A DNA stretch of 64,000 nt from Bryum argenteum (taxonomy: Eukaryota; Streptophyta; Bryopsida; Bryales; Bryaceae). The stretch is from assembly GCA_037043015.1 (NCBI GenBank), contig CM073325.1, positions 15,231,001 through 15,295,000 of the forward strand, in the 5' to 3' direction. Under the pieces are notes generated by a model. That model was given only the letters and a program-made list of their open reading frames with translations. It made no database searches and was not told the DNA's origin. Shown piece after piece: positions 35,043-44,498 of the stretch (positions are counted from its first letter, which is position 1; every line of letters starts with the position of its first letter). The translations under genes and the position numbers were made by a program.

Positions 35043-36188
35043 CTATTGTTTTTGGAGTTTTCTTGGTAAAAATCCCCCTTGTTCAGATGTGCGTGGTGTT
35101 AATGTAGGCAAAGGTGGTGCGCTACAAGTATTTTCGATTAACTTGGATGTTTTTTGAATTAAGTGATCTAGTTTTTCGCATGCCGTTTGCCATTGTGTAT
35201 TTGTTAATTGAATATTTGAGAGAAGAGAGGTGAGGTCGTTGATTTCGCTTGAGTTGTCTTCGTAGAATATTCTTTTAAATTTATCAAGGTTTTTTTGTGG
35301 AATAGGGTTTAAAATCCTTGTTGGTTTAGTTGTTGGTTTTTGTGGGGGTCTTGCGAGTAGTGTGTTTGGAGGTATTTGAAGAGTAATTGAAGAATGATCT
35401 GAGTTTAGGTTATGTTCTGTAATAGTTAGTGATGAGTATAAGTTATTATTGGGGGTTTTTATGAAAAATCCATCTATTAGGCTGGTTTCGCTGTAATTTT
35501 GTTCTCCTTGTCTTGAATATACAGTGTTTGTTGGTATATATGTTAGTTGTAGCGAATCTGTGAATGCGCACCAATCCATGTCTTCTATTTGAGGTGGAGA
35601 TGTGTTTAATTCGTGTTGACGACCTATGAGAGCTATGTCTCTATTAAAATCCCCACATAATATTTGAATGTCGTTAGGATGTGCCGTAATCTGTTGTGTT
35701 ATTTGTTGTTGAATTGTTTCTAAGTAAGGGATGTCCTCTGGATGTGACGGCATATACATGTGTATGAGTAACCAGGGTTGTAGGGGTTCGTTTTTTATTT
35801 TTATGATTTATAAATATGGTGATATTGCGACAGGAGTTGGAATTTTGGTAATATTACCTGGGTATGTGTATTTGTTGTTTATAAATATTAAAAGGCCTCC
35901 TCTTGTGGGTATATATTCCATTCGTTGTTTCATGCATCGTGTTAGTGCGTGTGTATTATTGAAGATCATTTTGTGATCAGGGAATAAGTTTTGAAGATAT
36001 TTGGTAGATTTTGTGGCAGTTAGTTTAGTTTCTTGTATTGCAATTATTGCCGGGCTGGTTGGGGTGTTAGTAATTAGTTCATGTAGATTTGGGAGGGCGG
36101 TGTTGAGCAATGAGGCATTCCATGTGATTATATGCGTTTTATGGTTCGTGATGTTTGGTGTTGTATTTTGTGGGGGGGGGGGGCACAT
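35043..36188 (-). pseudogene. LINE AP endonuclease domain
   Basis: Exonuclease-endonuclease-phosphatase signatures: HIITWNASLLN near the start, IIAIQETKL (metal-binding Glu), IQILCGDFNRDI (GDFN), SLIDGFFIKT, and LNSDHSSITLQI (SDH at the C-end). They lie in two frames, 35808-36188 and 35043-35759. This domain nicks target DNA to prime reverse transcription. Confidence 0.85.
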
Positions 36189-36450
36189 TTGGTGCTGGAG
36201 GGGGATGGGAATATTCGGGAAGGGGTTCGTTGAATTTTAGGACTTCTGCAAGTAGGTCGTCGGGTAGAAATGGGAATTTGTTTTTTAATTGTTCTTGATT
36301 GGGTGGTGTATTGTTTTGTTGAATGAATTCATATAATTGTTTGTGTATGGTGTTGGGGGGGTTTATTAGATTAGAATTTGTGTTTTTGAATTGTGTACAT
36401 GGGTGTGGGTTGTTAAGATGTCTTTCCGGCGGGTTTTGAAGTGTGGCCAT
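36139..36450 (-). pseudogene. LINE proline-rich segment before the endonuclease
   Basis: A 103-codon frame with MATLQNPPERHLNNPHPCTQ and a Pro-rich YSHPPPAPNVPPPPTKYN, overlapping the endonuclease frame. The text runs on from the segment after the 2A-like motif, and a matching frame continues into HIITWNASLL. Confidence 0.6.
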
Positions 36451-36609
36451 TTTGTTAAGTAATATAGTGGTCCAATTTGGATTAGTCGGATGTTCAAGGA
36501 TGCGGTTGCATGTTTCGGGGGATGGGTTTATTGTTGTGATAAGAGCGTATAGTATACGTGGTGCTGGATGATGAGAGTTTTCCCGAACGTAGTTTGTGAG
36601 ATATGGGTA

Positions 36610-37278
36610 TTATATTTGTGCTTCTGGATATTTTGGGTGCGTATTTATGAGACGTGGCGCAAATTGTGTTGATAAATGCTGGTACTCAAGGTGCAGTCGA
36701 ATTGTGCATGGTATGAAGTAATTCTTGCATCTTTGTTTGTGGACGGCTGGGTGTGTTTTGAGTACATTTGGCATGAGCCCTGGGTTAGTTTCGACATCTC
36801 CGCATTTTGGTAAGTGATATTTGTTTTTGTATGTGTAGTGGTATGTTTTAGTAGTGTGGGTTGATGTTTTTGATATTTTTGTGGATGTAGTGTTGTTTGT
36901 GTGTGTTTTATAAGTTGTATTTTGGTTAATTGGTTCATAGGCAAGTCGAGGAGGCCGGGTTTGTTTGTTTGTGTCTATAGCATTTTGAGTGGAGTTTGAT
37001 GAGTTTGGTTTGGATTTTTTAGTATGTTTTGAGTGGTGATCTATAATGGGGTGTTTTGGCTTTTTGTTTAGTTTTTGAGGCCAAGAGAGTACGTGTATTT
37101 TGCATGAATTTATTAAATTTAGTTTATAGGCGAGGCCGGGAGGCCGAGCTCGATATTTTGTAGAGTTGTGTGTAGGTTTTGTTTGTTTATTTTTGGGTAA
37201 CTTGGGATATTTTTTGTGGTGTAAATGTTGTTTTGTGATGAGATATTTTGGAGTTTTTGTGTTTATTTTGGCTAGCAT
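36610..37278 (-). pseudogene. LINE N-terminal segment with 2A-like motif and repeats
   Basis: A 222-codon frame holding two modules of the N-terminal repeat (RARPPGLAYKL and TRPPRLAYEP), then KCGDVETNPGLMP at about 36810-36769, then a conserved-looking stretch (QFAPRLINTHPKYPEAQI). GDVExNPG matches the 2A ribosome-skipping consensus except that the last residue after NPG is Leu where functional 2A has Pro. Confidence 0.75.
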
Positions 37279-38520
37279 TTGAAGTCGAATAAGTTGGGAT
37301 TTTTGTATTTTTAGCCTGGGTGTAGTATTGGCTATTAATATTTTAATTTTTGTTATTATTTTTGTTATGTTTTTATGGGCGAGGCCGAGAGGCCGAGCTT
37401 GAGTGCTTGTGTGCTTGCTTGTTTAGTATTTGATGTTAATTTAGTGGGTTTGGACTTTGGCATCATAGAATTTTTTGTGTGATGTAAATGTTTATTGTTT
37501 GTGAGGTAAAAAGGTCGAGCTTGATAATTTGTGTGCTTAGTGTTTTTTGAAGGGGAAAATTACATCCTATTTTTACGTTTGATAATGTTAAATAATGATA
37601 CTTGTGGTTGGTAGAAATGTTTAATATACTCTATAGGCGTTTTTTCATCAAACAAGCAAGATTGTACATTAAACTTTGTACAAAAAGTTACATCTGTTGG
37701 ATTGTTGGTGATTTTGAAGAGTTTTATTCCAATTGTGTATGTTTGTAGTGATTCTTTTTTTTAAATATCAAAACTAAACAGACATGAAGCATTGCAATGT
37801 GTCATGTTTGAGAATTTAATAGTTAGAGAGCTTATAGTTTTTGAAGTGGATTTGGTTGAGATGATTAATAAATGATCACTTTTGAAAACATGAAACAATC
37901 TTGTATTTAATATCATTGTGTTATGATCAATAGAATGGTTCTTTTCAAAAACAGCATGAGATAAACTTCTTTGTATTTTTGATGTGTTATGTAATATCCC
38001 ACAAGAAATAATTAGGAAGTATTTGAAAAGCTTATTGCAGAATTGTCTATATGATGTCTTGATCTTTTGTAATGTTTTAGAGCGATCAAAAGATAAGTGT
38101 ATGTACATCAATTTGTCTTTTATATGTTCAAGACTGTCGATAAGTAATTGCTTATAGATAGTTGTGCTTTCTAGTACTTTGAAGCCATTTGTGAAGTGGT
38201 CTTTGTGCAATTTGTTTGTTATTTGGATTATTGATTTATAAGCGAGGCAAGGAGGCCAAGCTCGATTTTTTTTGTGATTAATGTTTTGTATAGAGTTTGA
38301 TGGTTTGGATGTTTTAGGGTGTTTTGTGTGGTGTAAGTGTTGGTCATTATTGTGATGATTTGTCTTTTTGTTGGGCTTGACTAACCCTTGGGGCCAGTCA
38401 AATTGATTTTCTTGTGTTTTTTGTGCTAGTGTGGGTGTAGGAGCATGTGTGTGGGTTTTGTATGTTTGAATCAATAATTTATAGGTGAGGCCGGGAGGTC
38501 GAGCGCGATTACTTGTGTTC
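36930..38520 (-). repeat. Tandem modules of about 245 bp in the LINE N-terminal/5' region
   Basis: A GAGGCCGGGAGGCCGAGC-like phrase (plus strand) recurs near 36938, 37131, 37379, 37503, 38240 and 38484, with further similarity between (for example LHH..K.PK and NRARPPGLAYK in translation). Spacing is about 193-248 bp, except for a 740-bp gap where unrelated sequence (about 37560-38210) interrupts the array. The modules translate without stops over long stretches, so they may be coding repeats of the LINE protein and not an untranslated promoter array. Confidence 0.75.
37556..38215. other. Interruption within the LINE repeat array
   Basis: This 660-bp segment lacks the repeat phrases found on either side. 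On the minus strand it is open in the frame of the 329-codon segment (for example DRSKTLQKIKTSYRQF). It may be an insertion or a unique part of the LINE. No inverted ends were found. Confidence 0.4.
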
Positions 38521-38829
38521 TTATTGTTTTGTGTAAAGTTTTTAAATTTAAATTTGGGTATGTTATGGTGATGTAAACGAAGGTTTTTGTTGGGATGATT
38601 TGGCTTTGTGTTGGCTTTGGCTAGGTTTTGTCGCCAGAAAATTTGGTTTACTTGTTTAATGTTGGTTTTGATGTTGTTTGTTTTAGTTTTTGTGATTATG
38701 GAAATGGTTATTGTAGTGATGTAGCTTATTTGTTTAGAAGGGTAGTTCATAAACTTAGATTTTGTTTTTAGAAAATGTATTTTTATTGTTATTCTCGTTT
38801 TTGTATTTTGTATTTTGTTCTTTTTTGAT

Positions 38830-39065
38830 GTTTATTGTGTATATGTTCAAATCGATTTTTCTTTTTCTTTTACTATTCTCATCTTTCCTATTTAATTCTT
38901 TATTAGTTTTTCTATTTATTTTCCTATTTATTTTTCTATTTACTTTTCTATTTTTTTTTCTATTTTTTTTTCTATTTGTTTTTTTGTTTATTTGTCTATT
39001 TACCGGTCTATTTAATTTTCTATTTAGTATTCTTTTTTCTTTTTTCTTTTTTTTTTTGAGTCTAC
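38830..39065. repeat. Pyrimidine-rich tract with TTTTTCTATT repeats
   Basis: More than 200 bases almost purely T with regular TTTCTATTT(A/G) units on the plus strand, that is A-rich AAATAGAAAA repeats on the minus strand. It lies just 3' (minus sense) of the ORF1-like region and 5' of the LINE repeats. It may be an A-rich inter-ORF spacer or an expanded poly(A) tail. The plus-strand frame here is merely the F/L-rich shadow. Confidence 0.7.
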
Positions 39066-39152
39066 TTGGAATTGTAAGTTTTCTATTTTTGGTTGTATTA
39101 AGAAATACACTTGGTTTTGTGGTTTGTGTCCTTGGGCCTTTGTTGGTCGAAT

Positions 39153-40763
39153 TTAGTTTTCCGTTTCCATTGAGTCATTTTCCTCTCTTTGACCCAGGCA
39201 AAGTTTTTTGTTTGATTCTATGGTTTGCATAGTCATGGCAAACATTTCACCCATCGCTTTTAATTGTTGTTGTATGCTATCCGATGCTTTTTGGTGCACC
39301 TTCTCTACATAGCTCATAGCTTCTCCAATTATTTCTTTTTTCATCACCCCCTTTTCTTTTCTCATCACATCCATGGTTTTGGAGCTACCTTTCTCAACTG
39401 CCTCGTTTACGATTTGTTGGAGGTCCTCCTTTGTGTATGTTTTTGTTGCGTTGTTCTCCATGGCTTGCACGTTGTTAATGTCATTGAACCCAAGTCTTTT
39501 TAGGTCATCCTCACTAGGTTTGACATTCCCATCTAAGCTTTTGGGGTGGGGAAAAACTCGACATAATTGTTTAGTATTTTGTGAGTTTTCTTGACATACT
39601 TCTTGTAAACCGCTATGTTTAGGCATTCAACATTGCAAATTCCAACATGCCTACCTTTTTCAAGGTGGAAATACACTTCAACAACATTGTCATTGCCCAT
39701 GAGTTTCCTTATTTCCATTTCTATTGCTTCCTTTGGTTTGGTTTTATTAAGGTTCTTCAAGCACATTCCTTTTAGCCTTTTCGTCATCCGTTAGTTTCCC
39801 TTTGGATGGAATTGTTGCTTCCAAAATCTCATTCTCATATCTAACTTTTTCTGCTTTCAAAAGTTTGACTTGAGTAGGTGAAGTGGTGACTATCCAAGCA
39901 AAGTTTGCCTCTATATTCTTGTGGACATTTGTGATTTCGAATTCTATCCCTCTCTTAAAACCATCCTCTACAAAGGCCTACATCATACTTGCCCAATGTT
40001 TTTTGGATAAGTTGAGGCTTGTGATTTTGACTGATAGTAGGCTATTGATAGCCAGCGCATCATAGGATTTGCAAATTTTCCCTCTCAAAGGTTTTCCATT
40101 TATATTGAGAATAAATGGTTTCTTACCTTTTAGAAGGTCCTTAGCGTCGGTTTTGGGGTTTTTTAGGTGAATTCTAAGAGTTCCACACCAAATGTTTGAT
40201 TGGTGGTAGCAAAGGTAAGCAATTGGTTCACCCATGAGGGTTCCTAACTCAATGCCCATGCTTGCTAGCCTAGACTCTACTTGAACCGTTATCTCTTCTT
40301 TAGTGATTGAGGGGGTGCTAATTTTGAAGTAGATTGCCACTTGGTAATCAATAGCATACCCAAACTCATCAATTTCAACCTCACTTGGAATTTGTGCGAG
40401 GTTGAAGTGTTGTCCTTCTTTCCCATTTATTCTACTCGAGGGCCATTCCTCTTGTAGAACATATGGAAATGAAGGTGTGCTCTTCTCAAATTCTTCTCTC
40501 TCTACTTTTCCTAGACCTTTCATGATTGTTTCTTCTTTTTTTCTTATTATCTCTATCATTTCATCATTGTAATGGTTAAAATAGTTGTGTGCTTGAAAAC
40601 CTAGCAAAAACTTTCTCTCATAGTTTTTCCCCTTCTTAGACATGACAACTTCAACATCCTCATTGTTTTGTCTCTTAGATGTCAAACCTTCGGACATGGT
40701 GAAATTTTGGGATAGGTTTTTAACAACGCCCTTGGAGGGTGTGCTTGCACTTGTTTGAGCCAT
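39153..40763 (-). pseudogene. ORF1-like coding region of unknown family
   Basis: ATG at 40763-40761 (MAQTSASTPSKGVVKNLSQN) follows an acceptor (ACTATAG|GATGG). It encodes basic and acidic segments (EVVMSKKGKNYERKF, EIIRKKEETIMKGLGK), then a folded-looking part (YQVAIYFKISTPSITKEEIT ... IAYLCYHQSNIWCGTLRIHL ... INGKPLRGKIC). The sense continues in other frames with VVEVYFHLEKGRHVGICNVE and ends in a helical, Gln/Lys-rich tail (EDLQQIVNEAVEKG). At least two frameshifts separate 39978-40763, 39533-39787 and 39153-39626. The two-block beta/alpha feel recalls RNA-binding ORF1 proteins of LINEs, but I recognise no domain. It may be ORF1 of the adjoining LINE or a separate element. Confidence 0.5.
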
Positions 40764-41008
40764 CCTATAGTATACACAAAAAAAATTTGAGTTGTTTTTA
40801 TTGATCTTTACTAGATTTCTCCATTTATTCCCTACTTCTCCTTCTCCCCTCATCTTTACATGAGGGGCTTTGCGAAGTATGAAGAGAGGGGGGAGGGTGT
40901 TCTTTTTATTATAACTTTGCATGTATGTTCTAATTTTTTTACTAATGCATATTTCATATTTGTTATAATGATACATCAAAGTAAAGAATAAATGATTGGA
41001 AATCGTAC

Positions 41009-42095
41009 CTGATGTTTGGTGATGTCGGCTAATAGCTCCTTTGAGCAAGGTGCTGATGAGCACCAGAGTTGATTGGGTTTTTAGTAACGCTCGGGCAGTG
41101 AGTCTTGATACTTTAGCCTCTACAATCGCTCCGAGCTTTGTCTTGGCAGCGTTGCACTTCACGATGTCACCTTTGCTCCGGTCTCTTCTACGCAAGAGCA
41201 ATTCTCGCTCCAATCTCGTCTCGGCAGCAGTTCCGATGACCACACCTTTGGTTCTTGACTCGGCAGTGGTTACCGTCTTGTTGATGTCGGGGTTTCCCTT
41301 CACCTCCTTAACAACTACTAGTTTGGTCTCGATAATAGGGTTGATGTAATTACCTGCTTCTTTCTTTCTTCCGGTGGCACCTCGAACTCTCTTCTTCACA
41401 ACAGCAGTAGTAGCGGCGTAGGTGCACACAACACCAGCGTTCGTCTTCAACGCAACTCCCAGCCTAGTCTCGGCAGCAGCTACGTTGTTTTTGCTTGTGT
41501 CGATGTTCGCCCCAGTCTGGCTTGCAGCATTCGCTTTTGCTTTGGAAGCGGCAACGTCGTTTCTGGTTACGGTAGCTTTGGCTACCTTACAAGCGATGAT
41601 AGCTCTCGAAGCAGCACTTTGGATGCGGTTCAAAGCATCGACTTCCTCAATAACAATGTCTCTATTAGTCTCGGCAGCAGCGTCGTGCCTTATCTCGAAG
41701 GAGTCGGCGTTGTTAACGGCTCCCTTGGTAGCAGCGTCCCCCTTCGTCTCCGTAGCGTTGGCTTTACAGCGGCAGAGTCTATGTGTGAGTTGCGACAACC
41801 TGCTATTGTAGGGTTTGGCCTCGGCAACAGCGTTTGTGAGAAGGCTTTCGACTCTCGGATTGGCAGCACCTACGGTGTTGTCAACACCAACCTTTAACTT
41901 CGGCTTGGCGTCAGCATCCAATCTTCTCTTGGTAGCACCTCCGGCTTCCGTCCCACCGTTCGTCTTGGCGGCGATTTTCCTACGGAGGTGGCGGAACGGT
42001 CTTGACTGTGGTGAGTTATCCTCCGTCTCTGTCAACAGTTTCGGGTTGAATGGGCTCCGATCTCCTTTCTTGGCGTATCTCGTTGTAACTAGGTT
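41009..42095 (-). CDS. Putative exon: Ala/Lys/Thr-rich protein of unknown family
   Basis: On the minus strand this is a 1087-bp open exon flanked by a strong acceptor (long pyrimidine tract, TCTGTGCAG|AACC) and a donor (ATCAG|GTACGA). The encoded 360 or so residues are rich in Ala, Lys, Thr, Asn, Glu and Arg, with recurring AAETxx, KANA and TNA phrases. It looks like a degenerate internal repeat of 11-13 residues (plus-strand signature GTCTCGGCAGCAG). No known domain; the composition recalls disordered or LEA-like proteins, but that is not an identification. Splicing to 40764 (intron 40765-41008) does not keep frame into the ATG at 40763, so this exon may be 5' UTR for that frame. Confidence 0.4.
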
Positions 42096-42575
42096 CTGCA
42101 CAGATTGACAGAGGTACAACAACAAGCGACAACAGCAAAAGCAATAACACGAATGGGGGTAGCAACAAATAAGCTCTCTAACTTGAGTGTGAGCAACTAT
42201 GAAGACTTCGGAGATCTTCTTCTGGTGTTGCAACGTTAGCAGGAATCTCAGCAAGCAGTTTGATCCAAAGTTTCTATGCTCTACTGTAAGTAACTCTAAT
42301 TGGTTTGACGATCTATCCACTATCTCCTTGTCTAGAGTTTGTATCAAATCTAAGGTTCCTGTTGAAGGAGTGTTTACAGGAGTAGTCAGCTTGAGGGCAG
42401 CGACGCAATGCTCAAATGTGCAGAGAGAAGTGAGATACAGCTCCTTTGCTTCTCTATTTGTATTGCTATTTCTCTCCTCATTTTTAAGCAACGAATGTTG
42501 TCTTTTATTGATAGCTCTATTGACAATTCTACATCTGTTCCTATTTCAACAGAGACTAGGGTTTCGAGAGCTTAC

Positions 42576-43450
42576 CTGTAGGAGTGCCGTTGCCGCCGAA
42601 CTGGTAAATTGCCGCTCCTTTAGCATGCCCTTGTGGTTGACCTTTGGGACTAGGTTGCTCCTTCCTTCTTCTCTTCTCTTGCACAAGTGTTTTTTGGTAC
42701 CGTTGTACCAGCTCTTGGAATTGTTTCTCCGGTTGCTCTTCATGTGGGTGCAGACTTTGACGTTGCTATTCCGCTCCAAGGTTTTTGGACTGTACGTGTT
42801 TGTTTGCATCCTTCAGCAGCTTTTTTCTTCATGCTCTTTGACATCCTTGCAGCTATAGCTACAAATTGTATAGTATTGCCCTTTCTTCTCCGATGTGTGA
42901 CTTTTCGCGGTAGCGCTGTGACGGAGCGTAGTACTGGATTTGCGGTCCTCTTTGTGTGATTTTGGTGCAGATCTCTTAGTCCCCGCATCTTCTTCAGCTG
43001 TTCTCCTTGTGTATGTCAATGTGGAATTCATTCGCCTTGTCTTCAGTTGTACCTTGTTGCCTGATGAGTTTCTTGCTTCGTACTCTTGCACGCTGAATGT
43101 TGATGTTCTTGGTCTCTCGGTCTCCGTAATTATCTTCTTCTCACGAATCTACAAATGCTGGATCTTGCAGGTTTGCGACTTGTCCCTGGTTCCTGCCTCG
43201 CTAGAATTGAAGCTCCAGTAGTTGGTAATTAGATCTACTCTACATAGCTTTTTAGGACGGAAATACGGCCTAGTGAATGGAAATGCCTCTGTTGCTAGCA
43301 TGGTGTACATAGATAATATAGCAATAAGAAAGCAGGAGTTGATAGTTTGAAAAGCAAGCCTTTGATTTGTTGAGGATGTGCTCCACGTCGAGGACTCTTT
43401 GTTGTACATAACTCTTGTATCGATCGTTGTTTTGGGTGTGAGGAAGAGAG
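42576..43450 (-). other. Putative 5' exon(s) of the 39-43 kb minus-strand unit
   Basis: The segment ends (minus sense) at a donor CCTACAG|GTAAGC, and the next exon would start at 42095 (intron 42096-42575, 480 bp). Lys/Ser/Thr-rich open frames (42813-43091, 42740-42988, 43149-43409) overlap in different phases, so coding is unproved. No terminal repeat or tRNA-primer site was found that would mark a retroelement. Confidence 0.3.
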
Positions 43451-44498
43451 AGTTGTTGCTAGAATGAATTCCTACTGCGGTTGTGCTGAAGAAGGAAGAT
43501 TTTACAAACTATTGCTTGTATATGTGTATGACCCAGCTCATACATAACAGATCTGCCAACACTCGGATGCCAACACTCATCCCAGATTTGTTCCAATATT
43601 TAGATCTAGATCTAGATCTGAATCACACATTTCTTCTGGAGTGTTTTTGCTTCACTAGTGTGCGATTGTTTGTATTCTAAGTTTTGCAACTTCACAAGCA
43701 ATGTCGTTGCTTCCCAGCAAGCATCTTCCTAACAACAAGACACATTCACAGAGTATCCATTGCATGCACAAGGGCGTGCAAGGAGCAAACACCCCACACT
43801 CTCTCTTCCTCCTCACCACAAAACGCGGAGCGTTTTAGCCTTCCATCTCTCCTTCCCTGCTCTGGTCTACCAATAAGTTGGAAAATCGGGCAGATCAGAC
43901 GTACCAACAAGCATGCTTTAACCTAACCAACTAGCAAAAAGAATGCTAAAAAGAGAATGTACAACATTAGATGAAATCCAGAATTCGCAAATAGAGACCG
44001 CTATAATGAGCCACAGGGCACTTCAAAAACTTCCCAAGTTAGGTGATTTGAGATATGAAGGATCATCCCCTACCACATAATAATTTGACTGCTGCATGTA
44101 AAAGCAAAGCACTTTCAAATCATGTATCATTCAACAAGAGCGTCCACTATAATAAAATGTGGGAGAAAAGTCAACAAAAAAAAAATCGAACTTGCAGTAA
44201 ACGACCACACTTGAATCGAACTGAGTGGTCTTGAGATACTAAGAAGTAGAAAAGAAAGTAAATGAATATGCCGGCTCATGATGAAAGAGAACTAAAAATG
44301 TGTGTCTCCGCTGATAGAAAATTGTAAATAAAATCCTAGCCTGCAAAAGAGTTGACCATCTCTACCAAGAATCAGCGGTTGGAGGAGGATCTTTAATTGA
44401 AGAAGAATGGGATTGAAGAGTGGCTGCTGCTATCCAAGCCACGACTATTCAATGAAATCTAAACTAAACCCTAACATGGATTATAAAATGGATGACGC
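43451..44498. other. Intergenic stretch between the 39-43 kb unit and the carrier gene
   Basis: Includes GATCTAGATCTAGATCTG near 43600 (a short direct repeat) and the presumed 3' UTR of the minus-strand carrier gene from 44498 downward. No gene is supportable. Confidence 0.4.

Larger units (their letters stand above)
30430..38760 (-). mobile_element. Decayed LINE with APE, RT, RNase H and a 2A-like motif
   Basis: Reading on the minus strand from about 38750 to 30430: repeated N-terminal modules, a 2A-like motif (36804-36775), AP endonuclease, reverse transcriptase, a long linker, RNase H and a C-terminal domain, followed by a short tail. Coding runs through at least seven open segments in different frames, so about six or more frameshifts or stops have accumulated. 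The exact 5' boundary is uncertain (a pyrimidine-rich tract begins at 38760), and I could not find a target duplication. The APE plus RNase H combination fits I/RandI/LOA-type or related clades; the clade needs a tree. Confidence 0.85.

Noticed and set aside
38762-39232. Plus-strand 156-codon hydrophobic 'membrane protein'
   Set aside because: It is the F/L-rich translation of the pyrimidine tract, with no real sequence complexity.
41041-42108. Plus-strand frames (Ala/Val/Leu-rich) across the 41-42 kb exon
   Set aside because: The minus strand has the splice signals and the charged composition; these are antisense shadows.
39153-43450. LTR retrotransposon
   Set aside because: No terminal repeats, primer-binding site, protease, integrase or matching reverse transcriptase were seen in this block.
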